64,000 nucleotides of DNA, taken from Sunxiuqinia elliptica (GTDB lineage Bacteria > Bacteroidota > Bacteroidia > Bacteroidales > Prolixibacteraceae). Positions 26,471 to 35,933 of this stretch are shown here, in pieces. Each line of letters starts with the position of its first letter. Position 1 is the stretch's first letter. The stretch covers positions 744,001-808,000 of the forward strand of contig NZ_FONW01000002.1 of assembly GCF_900113005.1 (NCBI RefSeq). The letters run 5' to 3'. The notes under the pieces are model-generated. The model was not told where the DNA came from. It ran no database searches and worked only from the letters and a program-made list of their open reading frames with translations. The position numbers and the translations under genes were made by a program.

Positions 26471-27820
26471 ATGGAAAAGAACAGAAGAGCCTTTCTAAAA
26501 AATACCCTTGCTGCTACGGCAGGAATGGTTATGGTTGGAAATGTAAGAGCCGGACATCAGCCAGCCCCATCAAATCACCAATCTGTTTTTGGATTGAAGT
26601 CAAAACCGCTTGATGTAGTCCGCTTGGGGATGATTGGCCTGGGAGGCAGAAATCGCGGTCACCTTGGGCATTACCTGAAAATAGATGGAGTTGAAATAAA
26701 AGCAGTCTGCGATATTGACTCGGATTGCACCGATAAATCGGTTAAAATGTGCGTGGATGCAGGCAAACCAGCTCCGGATACATACACCCGCGGAGAGTAC
26801 GATTACCGCAGACTACTGGAACGCGACGATATTGATGCAGTGGTAATTGGAACTCCATGGCGATGGCATACGCCCATGTGTGTTGATGCCATGATATCCG
26901 GCAAACATGCCTTTACTGAAGTCCCGGCTGCTGTTACCCTTGAAGAGTGTTGGCAACTGGTTGATACTGCTGAGAAAACGCAGAAGAACTGCATGATGAT
27001 GGAAAACGTTTGCTATGGACGTGAGGAACTCATGGTGCTGAATATGGCCCGTTTAGGGGTGTTTGGAAAATTGACCCACGGAGAATGTGCTTACATCCAT
27101 GATCTGAGGGGGCAGATGAAATCCATTGATAAAAATATTGGTTCATGGCGAACTACCCATCACGAAAAAAGAAACGGAAACCTTTATCCTACACACGGGC
27201 TCGGTCCTATTGCCCAATATATGAACGTTAATCGTGGAGATCGATTCGATTACTTGTCATCCATGAGTTCGCCAGCACTTGGGCGTGCTGAATACGCTCG
27301 GGAGAATTTTCCTCCTGATCATATCCGAAATCAGCGGAAATACATTTGTGGCGATATGAATACCACGCTAATCAAAACTAAACTTGGACGAAGCATTATG
27401 GTACAACACGACACAACAACGCCACGCCCTTATGATCGGATCAATCTGCTGCAGGGAACAAAAGGCGTATTTCGAGGATTTCCCAACCGTGTTGCAGTGG
27501 TTGAAGGGGGAACTACCCATAACTGGCAGGATATCGATGCGTGTTTTGAAAAGTATGATCATCCCCTTTGGAAGAAAATGGGAGAACTGGCAATCCAAAG
27601 CGGCGGTCATGGCGGAATGGATTTCTTGATGAACTGGCGCATGATCTATTGCTTGCGGAATGGAGAAGCACTTGACCAGGATGTATACGACGCAGCTGCA
27701 TGGTCGGCGATCGGCCCTTTAAGTGAAGAGTCGGTGGGCAATCGAAGCGATTCAGTAGATGTTCCTGACTTTACTCGCGGAAGGTGGATGTTTAATGAGC
27801 CGCTGCCTGTGATTAAATAG
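26471..27820 (+). CDS. GH109-type alpha-N-acetylgalactosaminidase (Gfo/Idh/MocA fold)
   Basis: A 449-residue enzyme with a twin-arginine-type leader ([15 protein letters not shown]), a Rossmann domain with [13 protein letters not shown] (about 51-63) binding NAD, and a C-terminal Gfo/Idh/MocA domain. The stretches [20 protein letters not shown] and STSRG-like [21 protein letters not shown] are typical of GH109. These enzymes remove terminal alpha-GalNAc by an NAD-dependent oxidation-elimination route; blood group A sugar is the classic substrate. It is the first enzyme gene after susCD. Other Gfo/Idh/MocA oxidoreductases are the main alternative, but length and motifs favour GH109. Confidence 0.85.
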   Translation: MEKNRRAFLKNTLAATAGMVMVGNVRAGHQPAPSNHQSVFGLKSKPLDVVRLGMIGLGGRNRGHLGHYLKIDGVEIKAVCDIDSDCTDKSVKMCVDAGKPAPDTYTRGEYDYRRLLERDDIDAVVIGTPWRWHTPMCVDAMISGKHAFTEVPAAVTLEECWQLVDTAEKTQKNCMMMENVCYGREELMVLNMARLGVFGKLTHGECAYIHDLRGQMKSIDKNIGSWRTTHHEKRNGNLYPTHGLGPIAQYMNVNRGDRFDYLSSMSSPALGRAEYARENFPPDHIRNQRKYICGDMNTTLIKTKLGRSIMVQHDTTTPRPYDRINLLQGTKGVFRGFPNRVAVVEGGTTHNWQDIDACFEKYDHPLWKKMGELAIQSGGHGGMDFLMNWRMIYCLRNGEALDQDVYDAAAWSAIGPLSEESVGNRSDSVDVPDFTRGRWMFNEPLPVIK

Positions 27821-27877
27821 CTCATTTGCACAGAATAAAAAACGATAGTTGAAGTTCTGTGCCTGAAGTATAACTCT

Positions 27878-27910
27878 AAAAAGGATTGCTTTTGAGGTAA
27901 TCCTTTTTAA
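27878..27910 (+). terminator. Terminator after the GH109 gene
   Basis: AAAAAGGATT (27878-27887) and AATCCTTTTT (27899-27908) pair perfectly over an 11-nt loop. It makes GH109 a probable single-gene transcript. The next gene starts 116 bp later. Confidence 0.82.
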
Positions 27911-28025
27911 GCATTTATTTTTAGACTTAGCAACTTGCAGCAATGTGACTGATCAAGACCAGAAGAGCATTGCAACAAGATGTATTATTTAGCGACCTAC
28001 TACAATTACTTTTACTAGCAACCTC

Positions 28026-30509
28026 ATGCAGAAATATACGAACCTAAAAATATTCTCTTTATTAATTCTGAGCTTTTTCATTTTGCTTTCATGTGAAAAC
28101 AATTCCTTGGAGTTGAAAACGGACACATTAACGATAGCCATGGACAGGAATGGAAGAATTGTCGCCTTGAGCGATGAGAACAACCAAAACTACCTGGTTC
28201 CGGATTTAGGCTCTGCCCTTTGTCAAATCAGAATTAACGGGCAGGATATTTTGCCTACACAGCTCACTCGAAAGGGAAAATACCTGCTGGTAACCTTTGA
28301 CGAGCAAAACACAACATTGAAAATAGCTTTCACCCAGAAACATAATTACATCACCTTTGAACTTGAAGAGATTGAATCATCCGAAGAAATTGAAAAAGTG
28401 ATCTGGGGGCCCTATCATGTAAGCTTGTCCGATAAAATCGGGAAGTCGATAGGGGTGGCTTACAATAACGAATTTGCCATCGGACTTATGGGCTTGAATC
28501 TGAAGAGCTGCGGTGGTTTTGAATTGATTCCACGTGAACGTTTTGGAAATACAGCTCAAAGAACAGAACAGGGAGCTGTGCTGCAGGGATTTACCAAAAA
28601 TCGATCGGTGGAACGATTGGAAAACAGCTGTTTGCAGGAATTAACGCAAACAGTTCCTGTAAATGACTCTGATGCTACCCTCATTGGGTCTAAATTTGCG
28701 ATTTATGGAGTTCCCGCCGAGCAGCTAAAAGAACTGATTCCGGAAATTGAGCAGGAAGAAGATTTACCATATTTAACCCACCAGGGGGAGTGGTTAAAGA
28801 ATTCGTTGTACGCCACATCGTCTAAGTTTATTATGAGGTTTAACGCACAAAATATTGATGATTGTATGGAAGTGGCTGAAAACGCTGGAATTACATGCAT
28901 TTATCACCCCGGGATTTTTGAATCATGGGGAACTTATCCCGTTCGTGAAAAAGATTTTCCAAATGGGTATCAGTCGGTTCTGGAGTGTGCTCAAAAGGCA
29001 AAAGCCCGAAACATCACATTGGGGGCGCATACCTTGTCCAATTTTATAACGACAAACGATCCGTTGGTCTCTCCTGTACCTCATTCCGGACTTCAATTGG
29101 CCGGGGTAACTTACCTTGAAGAAGCCATTTCCGAAGATGCTACCGAAATAATGCTTGCCGATATCCAGATGGCGCCAGCTTATGAGAAAGATAAGCTGGA
29201 TATTTCTCCCGAAGAATTGAGAGCCAATGAAAATAAAAATCGAGAAGCTTTTGCTGTCAAAATTGATGATGAGATCATTGAATACTCTGCGGTAACTAAA
29301 AATGGTCGTTTGGTTTTAACCGGTTGCAAACGCGGTGCTTTTGGTACGCAAAAAAGCAATCATAATGCAGGAGCCAAAACTGGCAGATTGGTTTCGCATT
29401 ACTACAAAGTGTTTTTTGCTGATATCAACTTACAGGATCAGGTGGCTAAAAACCTGGCAAACTTTTTTAATAAGACCAAGTTAGAGCGCCTCAGTTTTGA
29501 TGGTATTGAGGGAGCCATGGCAACCGGGCATGGAAGATATTCATGCGACCGTTTCATAAAGTTTTTTTTCGATAATCTCGAAAACAAAAACATAATTGCC
29601 AACTCGTCGGATGTGATGCACTACAGCTGGCATTATTTTGCAAATGAGAGCTGGGGTGAACCTTGGTGGGCAAAGAATTTCAGGGAGTCGCAGCTCGATC
29701 ATCGCCTAAAGGTGCAAAAAGAATTAGCCGAAGACCTGATGCCTCGAAAAATGGGGCAATTTAGAATTGATTCAAAAACCACCTTAAAAGATATTCAGTG
29801 GGTGATGGGGCTGTGTGCGGGGTACGATGCCGGTGTCGATTTTTACATTAGCCCTAAAAGCATTCATGAAAACCCGGAAGGAAATGAGATTTTAAGCGAG
29901 ATTAAGAGATGGGAAAAAGTACGTTGGGACCAAACGTTGACGGACGAACAGAAGGAAAAGCTTAGAGATCCCTTTAGCTTTTATCAACTTAACGATTCGG
30001 GAGCTCAAGCCCAATTGGTTTTTGTTGAATCCTGGGCTCCTGAAACTGGTAAAATTCAAGGAGACAACGATCGAAATACCTTGCCGGAATCCATTTTGAA
30101 AAGAGAATCAGGAACGGTTATCTCTTTGGATTATGAGCATGTAAATATGCAAAAAGAGCCGGGGCAGCCAACGTTTGCCGAATGGGAATTTTTCTGTGCC
30201 GGAGAAAAACAAAAATTACAGTTTGTAATAAGGCTTCCCAAGGAAAGTAACGAAAAAGTAAGCGGATTGTATTTGAAAAAAGGAGTAGTGCAATGTGAGA
30301 TCCCTTTCGTCCTGACCCCTGGAGAGTATGTCGTGGCGCAGGCTGATGGAAAAGTCAAGCATTATTCAGCAGAAGGAAAACTTCTGGCGACAAAGCCAAT
30401 TACCGAACTCCTTGTCGAGAAAGGAAAGAATACAATTCTGTTTGATTATAAGGGTAAAGGCCGTGAGGCTGGGCCTCAGGTGATTGTAAATTTCAAAATA
30501 AAAAAATGA
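28026..30509 (+). CDS. Large lipoprotein of unrecognised family, probable TIM-barrel glycosidase (copy 1)
   Basis: An 827-residue lipoprotein (Cys23 in ILLSC). I do not recognise a named family. The N-terminal 270 residues look like a beta sandwich of the galactose-mutarotase kind. From about 275 strands and helices alternate as in a barrel (GITCIYHPGIFESWGTYP; NITLGAHTLSNFITTNDPL), with an inserted beta unit (EIIEYSAV ... GCKRGAFGT), then SFDGIEG (Asp492, Glu495) and NESWGEPW (Glu541, Glu545). The last 170 residues are beta-rich. The two acidic motifs are kept in the paralogue at 38862 and are the best candidates for catalysis. Position among glycosidases suggests action on the same glycan. 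Confidence 0.75.
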   Translation: MQKYTNLKIFSLLILSFFILLSCENNSLELKTDTLTIAMDRNGRIVALSDENNQNYLVPDLGSALCQIRINGQDILPTQLTRKGKYLLVTFDEQNTTLKIAFTQKHNYITFELEEIESSEEIEKVIWGPYHVSLSDKIGKSIGVAYNNEFAIGLMGLNLKSCGGFELIPRERFGNTAQRTEQGAVLQGFTKNRSVERLENSCLQELTQTVPVNDSDATLIGSKFAIYGVPAEQLKELIPEIEQEEDLPYLTHQGEWLKNSLYATSSKFIMRFNAQNIDDCMEVAENAGITCIYHPGIFESWGTYPVREKDFPNGYQSVLECAQKAKARNITLGAHTLSNFITTNDPLVSPVPHSGLQLAGVTYLEEAISEDATEIMLADIQMAPAYEKDKLDISPEELRANENKNREAFAVKIDDEIIEYSAVTKNGRLVLTGCKRGAFGTQKSNHNAGAKTGRLVSHYYKVFFADINLQDQVAKNLANFFNKTKLERLSFDGIEGAMATGHGRYSCDRFIKFFFDNLENKNIIANSSDVMHYSWHYFANESWGEPWWAKNFRESQLDHRLKVQKELAEDLMPRKMGQFRIDSKTTLKDIQWVMGLCAGYDAGVDFYISPKSIHENPEGNEILSEIKRWEKVRWDQTLTDEQKEKLRDPFSFYQLNDSGAQAQLVFVESWAPETGKIQGDNDRNTLPESILKRESGTVISLDYEHVNMQKEPGQPTFAEWEFFCAGEKQKLQFVIRLPKESNEKVSGLYLKKGVVQCEIPFVLTPGEYVVAQADGKVKHYSAEGKLLATKPITELLVEKGKNTILFDYKGKGREAGPQVIVNFKIKK

Positions 30510-30586
30510 CATTTCCAGATAAGAGAGCGAATCGGTTGTATCCGTTCTTGTTAAAAGGATGATGGAGATTAAGAAAATGGATATAA

Positions 30587-31444
30587 ATGAAATTTTTAAA
30601 GAATCAATGCAGTCTTTTAGGTTTTCGTGCCGGAATTAAGGTAAGCTTTACAGCCCTACTTATTTTGTCATTTAGTTTTACTGGTTGTATCCAGAAATCG
30701 AAAAGCAAACAGGCAAATAACGAATGGCATATTTTTATTTTGATGGGACAGTCGAATATGGCAGGTTATGGGGAGCTTTTGCCCGAAGATACCATTCCTG
30801 TAGATGGCATTTTTCATATTCCAACAGTTTGTGAGGGAGAATATGTTTGGAAAAACTCTGCCCATCCTTTGCACAACAGGCTAAAATCTGATCGATTTGG
30901 CTTGGGGCTACCTTTTGCTAAAGCGTATTTGGAAAAACATCTCGGGGTGAATGTTGCTTTAATCCCGGTCGCATGGGGAGGTGCCGGAATTGATCGGTTG
31001 AAGAAAGGGACTGATATCTATAATGATGCATTTGCCAAAGCTAAATTCGCGCAAAAGAAAGGGAAAATTAAAGGTATTTTATGGCACCAAGGTGAATCAG
31101 ATACAGTTACGGAAGAGCTGGCTGAAGGCTATGAAGGAAAGCTACACCAGCTAATCGCTGATCTACGTACAGATCTGAATACTCCAGCTCTTCCCTTTAT
31201 TGTTGGGAATTTAGCCGAATTTTATGGTACAAATGAGGAACACAATGCTCCCGCACGAGTGAATCGGATTAACCAGGTGAAATCTGTATTACGTAGTTTG
31301 CCGGGAAAAGTGGAAAACACCGGTTTTGTAGAAAGTACCGGCTGTACATCTATTGACCATCACAACGTTCATTTTGATCGTAATTCGTACATCCTTCTAG
31401 GAAATAGGTATGAGGAAAAATATGAGGAAATTGTTCACAAATAA
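30587..31444 (+). CDS. SASA-domain carbohydrate acetylesterase
   Basis: A 285-residue lipoprotein-like protein (signal segment ending FSFTGC). It has the sialate O-acetylesterase (SASA) motifs: GQSNMAG with the nucleophilic serine, AWGGAGID as oxyanion-hole strand, WHQGESD, and a final DHHNVHFDRNSY with the catalytic Asp-His. Enzymes of this type remove O-acetyl groups from sialic acids, xylan or other sugars. Here it probably clears acetyl groups that would block the glycosidases around it. The following GH29 gene starts 34 bp after its stop. Confidence 0.85.
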   Translation: MKFLKNQCSLLGFRAGIKVSFTALLILSFSFTGCIQKSKSKQANNEWHIFILMGQSNMAGYGELLPEDTIPVDGIFHIPTVCEGEYVWKNSAHPLHNRLKSDRFGLGLPFAKAYLEKHLGVNVALIPVAWGGAGIDRLKKGTDIYNDAFAKAKFAQKKGKIKGILWHQGESDTVTEELAEGYEGKLHQLIADLRTDLNTPALPFIVGNLAEFYGTNEEHNAPARVNRINQVKSVLRSLPGKVENTGFVESTGCTSIDHHNVHFDRNSYILLGNRYEEKYEEIVHK

Positions 31445-31478
31445 TACCTTTGGAAATCTCAATCAAAAAACAGCTAAA

Positions 31479-32888
31479 ATGACAATCCAAGAACTAGGGT
31501 ATTTGTGTTTTCTTACCTTGCTGGTTCCGCTATTTTCAAAAGCTCAGGAACCTGTTCCAATTCCAACTCAAGCACAGCTAGAATGGCAAGATTCCGAATT
31601 GGCTGCCTTGATTTGCTGGGATATGCATGTGTTTGATGGCGAGTTTTATGTGCAAAAAGAAGTGCGTATTACTCCGGTGAAGGACTACAATGCATTTAAT
31701 CCTCAGCAATATAATATGGACCAATGGATTAAGTCGTTGAAAGACGCCGGGTTTAAAATGGCCATTTTTACGGTGAGCCACGAAACCGGGTTCTTTTTTT
31801 ACCAAAGTGATGCAACTCCCTATTGTATGAAAGCATTGAAATGGCAGGACGGGAAAGGCGATATTCTGCGTGATTTTAAGGAAGCCTGTGAACGGCACGG
31901 TATGCTTCCTGGCGTGTATATCGGAACGCGATGGAATGCATTCTACGGAATCCACGATTTTAAAGTGCAGGGTGAAGGGCGTTTTGCTGAAAACCGTCAG
32001 CAACACTACAACCAGATGATTGAGAAAATTGTAGTAGAAGTTTTTACCCGTTATGGTGACTGGGCCATGGTCTGGTTCGATGGTGGTGCTCATGGCCCTG
32101 AACAGGGAGGTCCTGATGTACTTTCTGTTTTCGAGAAATATCAGCCTAACGGCCTGTTTTACCACAACCTGCAACGTGCCGATATGCGCTGGGGCGGGAG
32201 TGAAACAGGGACTGTTCCATACCCTTGTTGGGGAACTTTTCCATATCTATCAACTGGGGCTGGAGAATCAGCCAGGAAAGAGATTGGAGCTAATAATTTT
32301 CAGTTGCTAAAAACCGGTGATCCGGACGGGAAATATTATATGCCAGCCATGAGCGATGCCCCTTTCCGAGGAAATGGTGGACATGACTGGTTTTGGGAGC
32401 CGAATCGAGAACAGATCATTTATCCCCTCGATAAGTTGATTAATATGTACTACAATTCGGTGGGGCACAACACCACCCTTATTCTTGGTGTAACGCCAAA
32501 TGCCGACGGAATAATGCCTGCACCAGACGTAAAACGCTTGAAAGAATTTGGCGATGAAATTAGATGCCGTTTTTCCAATCCAATAGCGACGATTTCAGGT
32601 AGTGGTGAGAAATTAGACTTGACGTTTTCTAAAAAGCAAAAGGTGAACCAGGTCGTGTTGATGGAAGACATTTCAAAAGGCGAGTGGGTAAGAAGATTTG
32701 TTTTGGAAGGGAAAACATCCAAAGGGTGGCAGCAGCTATTCGAAGGTTCATGCATCGGACACAAATTTATTCATCGGTTCGATGCTATGGAGATTTTCGC
32801 AATGAGGTTAAAAATTCTGGAATCAAAAGGGGCTGCACAGATCAAAGACTTTTCAGTGTATTTTATAGATAAGGATGAACAAAACTAA
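31479..32888 (+). CDS. GH29 alpha-L-fucosidase
   Basis: A 469-residue secreted enzyme from the ATG at 31479, which opens a signal peptide (MTIQELGYLCFLTLLVPLFSKAQ). An earlier in-frame ATG at 31410 overlaps the esterase gene and adds 23 unlikely residues. The GH29 barrel shows FKMAIFTVSHETGFFF and the nucleophile motif MVWFDGG (Asp201). A C-terminal beta domain follows. GH29 retains configuration and removes alpha-linked fucose from glycan ends. The order esterase, fucosidase, SGNH esterase with gaps of 34 and 8 bp indicates one transcript. Confidence 0.88.
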   Translation: MTIQELGYLCFLTLLVPLFSKAQEPVPIPTQAQLEWQDSELAALICWDMHVFDGEFYVQKEVRITPVKDYNAFNPQQYNMDQWIKSLKDAGFKMAIFTVSHETGFFFYQSDATPYCMKALKWQDGKGDILRDFKEACERHGMLPGVYIGTRWNAFYGIHDFKVQGEGRFAENRQQHYNQMIEKIVVEVFTRYGDWAMVWFDGGAHGPEQGGPDVLSVFEKYQPNGLFYHNLQRADMRWGGSETGTVPYPCWGTFPYLSTGAGESARKEIGANNFQLLKTGDPDGKYYMPAMSDAPFRGNGGHDWFWEPNREQIIYPLDKLINMYYNSVGHNTTLILGVTPNADGIMPAPDVKRLKEFGDEIRCRFSNPIATISGSGEKLDLTFSKKQKVNQVVLMEDISKGEWVRRFVLEGKTSKGWQQLFEGSCIGHKFIHRFDAMEIFAMRLKILESKGAAQIKDFSVYFIDKDEQN

Positions 32889-32896
32889 CAAGAGGT

Positions 32897-33619
32897 ATGC
32901 AATTGAAAAATCGTTTTATAAAAGTAGCAATCACCATGTTGTCGTTTGCTCTTCTTTCTTTTATAAGTGAAAGTGGAGAGAGAACGAAAATCAAAGTGGC
33001 CTGTGTGGGAGACAGTATTACGGTTGGAGCTCGTTTGGAGAACCCTGAAAAAGATTCATATCCTTCGCAACTTCAGCTGCTTTTAGGTGAAAGCTATCAG
33101 GTCGAGAATTTCGGAGTTGGAGGAAGTACCCTGATTCGTAAAGGATACCCCACAGTATGGAGCCAGCTGGCTAAAATAAAACAGTCCAAACCGGATATTG
33201 TCATAATCAGTTTGGGGACAAACGATACCTGTGGAATGGGAACTTGTGGCGATCGAAAATGCTGGGAATATAAGGATGATTTTCCCGGAGATTACCGAGA
33301 CCTGATCGATTCGATAAGTCACTTTTCTTCAAAACCAAAAATATGGATCTGTGCTCCTTCGCCCATGGTCCTTGAAACGCCGGGGCTTAGTGAGGAGCGG
33401 ATGAATGGTTTGACAGAACGAAAACCCCGATTGCAGGAGCTAATCGATGTAATAAAGAAACTGGCAGAAGAAAAAGAACTTGGTTTTATCGACTTGAATA
33501 CTCCGTTGAAGGATAAACCGAGCTTATTCACCGAGAAAGATGGCGTTCATCCCAATCAGGCAGGCTACAAAGCGATTGCCGAATTGGTGAACAGGGAGCT
33601 TATGAAAGTATTGAAGTAG
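32897..33619 (+). CDS. SGNH/GDSL-family esterase
   Basis: A 240-residue secreted hydrolase. A signal peptide (about 1-25) precedes GDSIT with nucleophile Ser40, block II GVGGST, block III SLGTNDT and block V DGVHPN (Asp215, His218). All four SGNH residues are present. Likely substrate is an acetyl or other short acyl ester on a sugar. It begins 8 bp after the fucosidase stop and would complement the SASA esterase upstream. Confidence 0.88.
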   Translation: MQLKNRFIKVAITMLSFALLSFISESGERTKIKVACVGDSITVGARLENPEKDSYPSQLQLLLGESYQVENFGVGGSTLIRKGYPTVWSQLAKIKQSKPDIVIISLGTNDTCGMGTCGDRKCWEYKDDFPGDYRDLIDSISHFSSKPKIWICAPSPMVLETPGLSEERMNGLTERKPRLQELIDVIKKLAEEKELGFIDLNTPLKDKPSLFTEKDGVHPNQAGYKAIAELVNRELMKVLK

Positions 33620-33797
33620 AAGTTATATAATTCCAGAAAATAAGTTAATGAATAGTGCGTATCTAGTCTTTCTACTGCTTGTAGTTTCAGCTCTGACAAC
33701 CGCAAAGATTGTTCTTTTATCAGTAGAACAAACAAGGGGAATGGCAATGAGTTGAAAATTGTCCGGCGTGTTTGAAAAAATAAATAATCATAAACGA

Positions 33798-35873
33798 ATG
33801 AAATTTACTACTTATTTACTACTAGTTCTTGTATTGATCACGACGATGGGGTGCAATACAAATTCTGAGTTTACAATCGACAATAATTTTTTGTCGCGCA
33901 CACTCAGTGTCGAAGGGGGATCACTTCACACCTTAAAATTGAAAAATAAAGTATCCGGAAAAGAGTTGATTCCACAAAACAAAACCGAATTTCAAATCCG
34001 GATTTCAGCGGGAACGGATAAGGAAGGGACCGATGTAATCCTTACTTCTGCTGATTTCATGATGAAAGAAGTTTTAACACAAACACCCGAAAAACTGGTA
34101 TTCTTGTTAAAAAATGAAGAGCACGACATGGAAGTTGAGGTGGTTTATGAAATTCAGCCCGATGCTTTTTATATGAATAAGTCTCTCAATATCCGATCGG
34201 GTAAGGAAACAACACTTGAGAGAATTGATGTTGAAACAATAAAGCTTGATGATATCTACCAGCCCTACCAAATGAAACAGATTACGGCCTGGGGACCATC
34301 CAAGTGGCGTCCGGGATTAGGGCAACCATTGTACACAAAAGAATCAGCAACTTTTTGGGGAACCGAGTTTCCTGCTTCCTATAACTATGTGGAAAACAAG
34401 ACTGCTTTTTGCGGTTACCTGTGGGGAAAAGAGCTTCAGCCTGGACAGACCTACTCTTCATATCGGTCGGTGTTTGGTGTTGGTGATGATGCTAATTTGA
34501 TACAAGACACTTTTTTTGAATACATTGATAACATTCGAGTTCGCCCGCTTCGTTTGCAGGTGCAGTACAACAGCTGGTTCGATTTTGGCCCCCGGGTGGA
34601 TAAAGAACAATTTGAGCAGAGTGTAAATAAAGTCAGTGAGGAATTGAATACCAAACGGGGTGTTCCTCCATTTAAAGCTTTTGTAATTGACGATGGCTGG
34701 CAGAATGTTAAAACAGACTGGAGCGACAAAGTCTGGAAAGTGAATGCAAAATTTGATACCGATTTCGCTACAAGTATTGAAAATGTTGAGCAAGCTGGTT
34801 CTTCTTTAGGCTTATGGTTAAGCCCTGGTTGTAACTTTGGTGCGCGTCCTGCTGTTCCCTTGATGCGTGAAAAAGGCATGGAAGCATTGGAGCAGTACAT
34901 GTCGCTGGCAGGACCAAAATATATGCAGTTGTTGGAAGACCGGATGGTGGAACTAACAAGGCAAGGAGTAACGTATTTCAAACTCGACGGATTGTTTGGT
35001 CATCTTAATCGTCGTGAGTTTGATTTCAATGGGGACGATTATGGTGTGCCAACGATGTCGCAACTCGACACCAAAGGGTTTAGTCCGGCAGATGAACGCT
35101 TAAACGACCCAAAATACGATGAGCTAAAAACCTATTACTTGGTTGCCGGTACTGAGCGACTGATGCAGATTTTTCAAAAACAGCATGAAGTGAATCCGAA
35201 TGTTTATATTGTAATTTCAAACGGAGCTTACTTAAGTCCGTGGTGGCTGCAATACATCGATGCCGTATGGATGATTAATGCCGGTGATGCAGCAGGAGGA
35301 AGTAATCGGACACAAGAATTGGTTTATCGTGATGGTGTTTATTACGATACCTGGGTGAAAGAAAAAACACAATTTCCGATAAATTCTGTTTTTAACCACG
35401 AACCCAAGAAAACCAAAACAGGAGAGAGCAAAGAACAATTTAGCGAGTACCTATGGATGAATCTTTCTCGTGGAACAGGCTTTGTTGAGCTGTACATCAA
35501 AACAGAAAAGCTGTCAGAAGCCGATTGGGATGTTTTGGCAGATGGATTAAAATGGGCACATAAAGTTTTTCCATATTTCAAAAATGCCAGAATGCATGGT
35601 GGAAATCCTAAAAAGATGGAAGTATACGGTTATACGGGGTGGAATGAAAACGGTGGATATGCCTCATTTCATAATCCTTCTGAAACTGAAGTACAAACCT
35701 ATACGTTTACTTTGGATAGAGCTTTTGGGGTGAATAAGAGTTTGGATAAACTTACCGTTTCTTCACCTCTATCCAATGTGGCGGAATTTGTAGGAAAATC
35801 GTTTTTAAAAGACGAAATCGTTGAGATTACTCTGAAACCAAGAGAAGTAAAGGTGCTTGAATTTGAAAAATAG
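33798..35873 (+). CDS. GH36-like alpha-galactosidase, lipoprotein
   Basis: A 691-residue lipoprotein from the ATG at 33798 (MKFTTYLLLVLVLITTMGC), chosen because it opens the lipoprotein signal; the frame could begin 13 codons earlier. An N-terminal beta sandwich (to about 245) leads into a clan GH-D barrel with FVIDDGWQN, GLWLSPGCNF and YFKLDG, where Asp397 is the predicted nucleophile. A beta domain ends the protein. Clan GH-D enzymes act on alpha-galactosides or alpha-N-acetylgalactosaminides. GH36 is my best match, though GH27-related families remain possible. Confidence 0.78.
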   Translation: MKFTTYLLLVLVLITTMGCNTNSEFTIDNNFLSRTLSVEGGSLHTLKLKNKVSGKELIPQNKTEFQIRISAGTDKEGTDVILTSADFMMKEVLTQTPEKLVFLLKNEEHDMEVEVVYEIQPDAFYMNKSLNIRSGKETTLERIDVETIKLDDIYQPYQMKQITAWGPSKWRPGLGQPLYTKESATFWGTEFPASYNYVENKTAFCGYLWGKELQPGQTYSSYRSVFGVGDDANLIQDTFFEYIDNIRVRPLRLQVQYNSWFDFGPRVDKEQFEQSVNKVSEELNTKRGVPPFKAFVIDDGWQNVKTDWSDKVWKVNAKFDTDFATSIENVEQAGSSLGLWLSPGCNFGARPAVPLMREKGMEALEQYMSLAGPKYMQLLEDRMVELTRQGVTYFKLDGLFGHLNRREFDFNGDDYGVPTMSQLDTKGFSPADERLNDPKYDELKTYYLVAGTERLMQIFQKQHEVNPNVYIVISNGAYLSPWWLQYIDAVWMINAGDAAGGSNRTQELVYRDGVYYDTWVKEKTQFPINSVFNHEPKKTKTGESKEQFSEYLWMNLSRGTGFVELYIKTEKLSEADWDVLADGLKWAHKVFPYFKNARMHGGNPKKMEVYGYTGWNENGGYASFHNPSETEVQTYTFTLDRAFGVNKSLDKLTVSSPLSNVAEFVGKSFLKDEIVEITLKPREVKVLEFEK

Positions 35874-35933
35874 AATCAGGATAGCTTTTCTGATCGTGTT
35901 GTGAAACTTAGACTACTACTTAATTAAAAAATC

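Noticed and set aside
31578-32174. Minus-strand 198-codon frame within the fucosidase gene
   Set aside because: Antisense shadow of the GH29 coding sequence, whose catalytic motifs are clear on the plus strand.
34451-34981. Minus-strand 176-codon frame within the GH36-like gene
   Set aside because: Antisense shadow of a gene with intact GH-D motifs; no recognisable protein.
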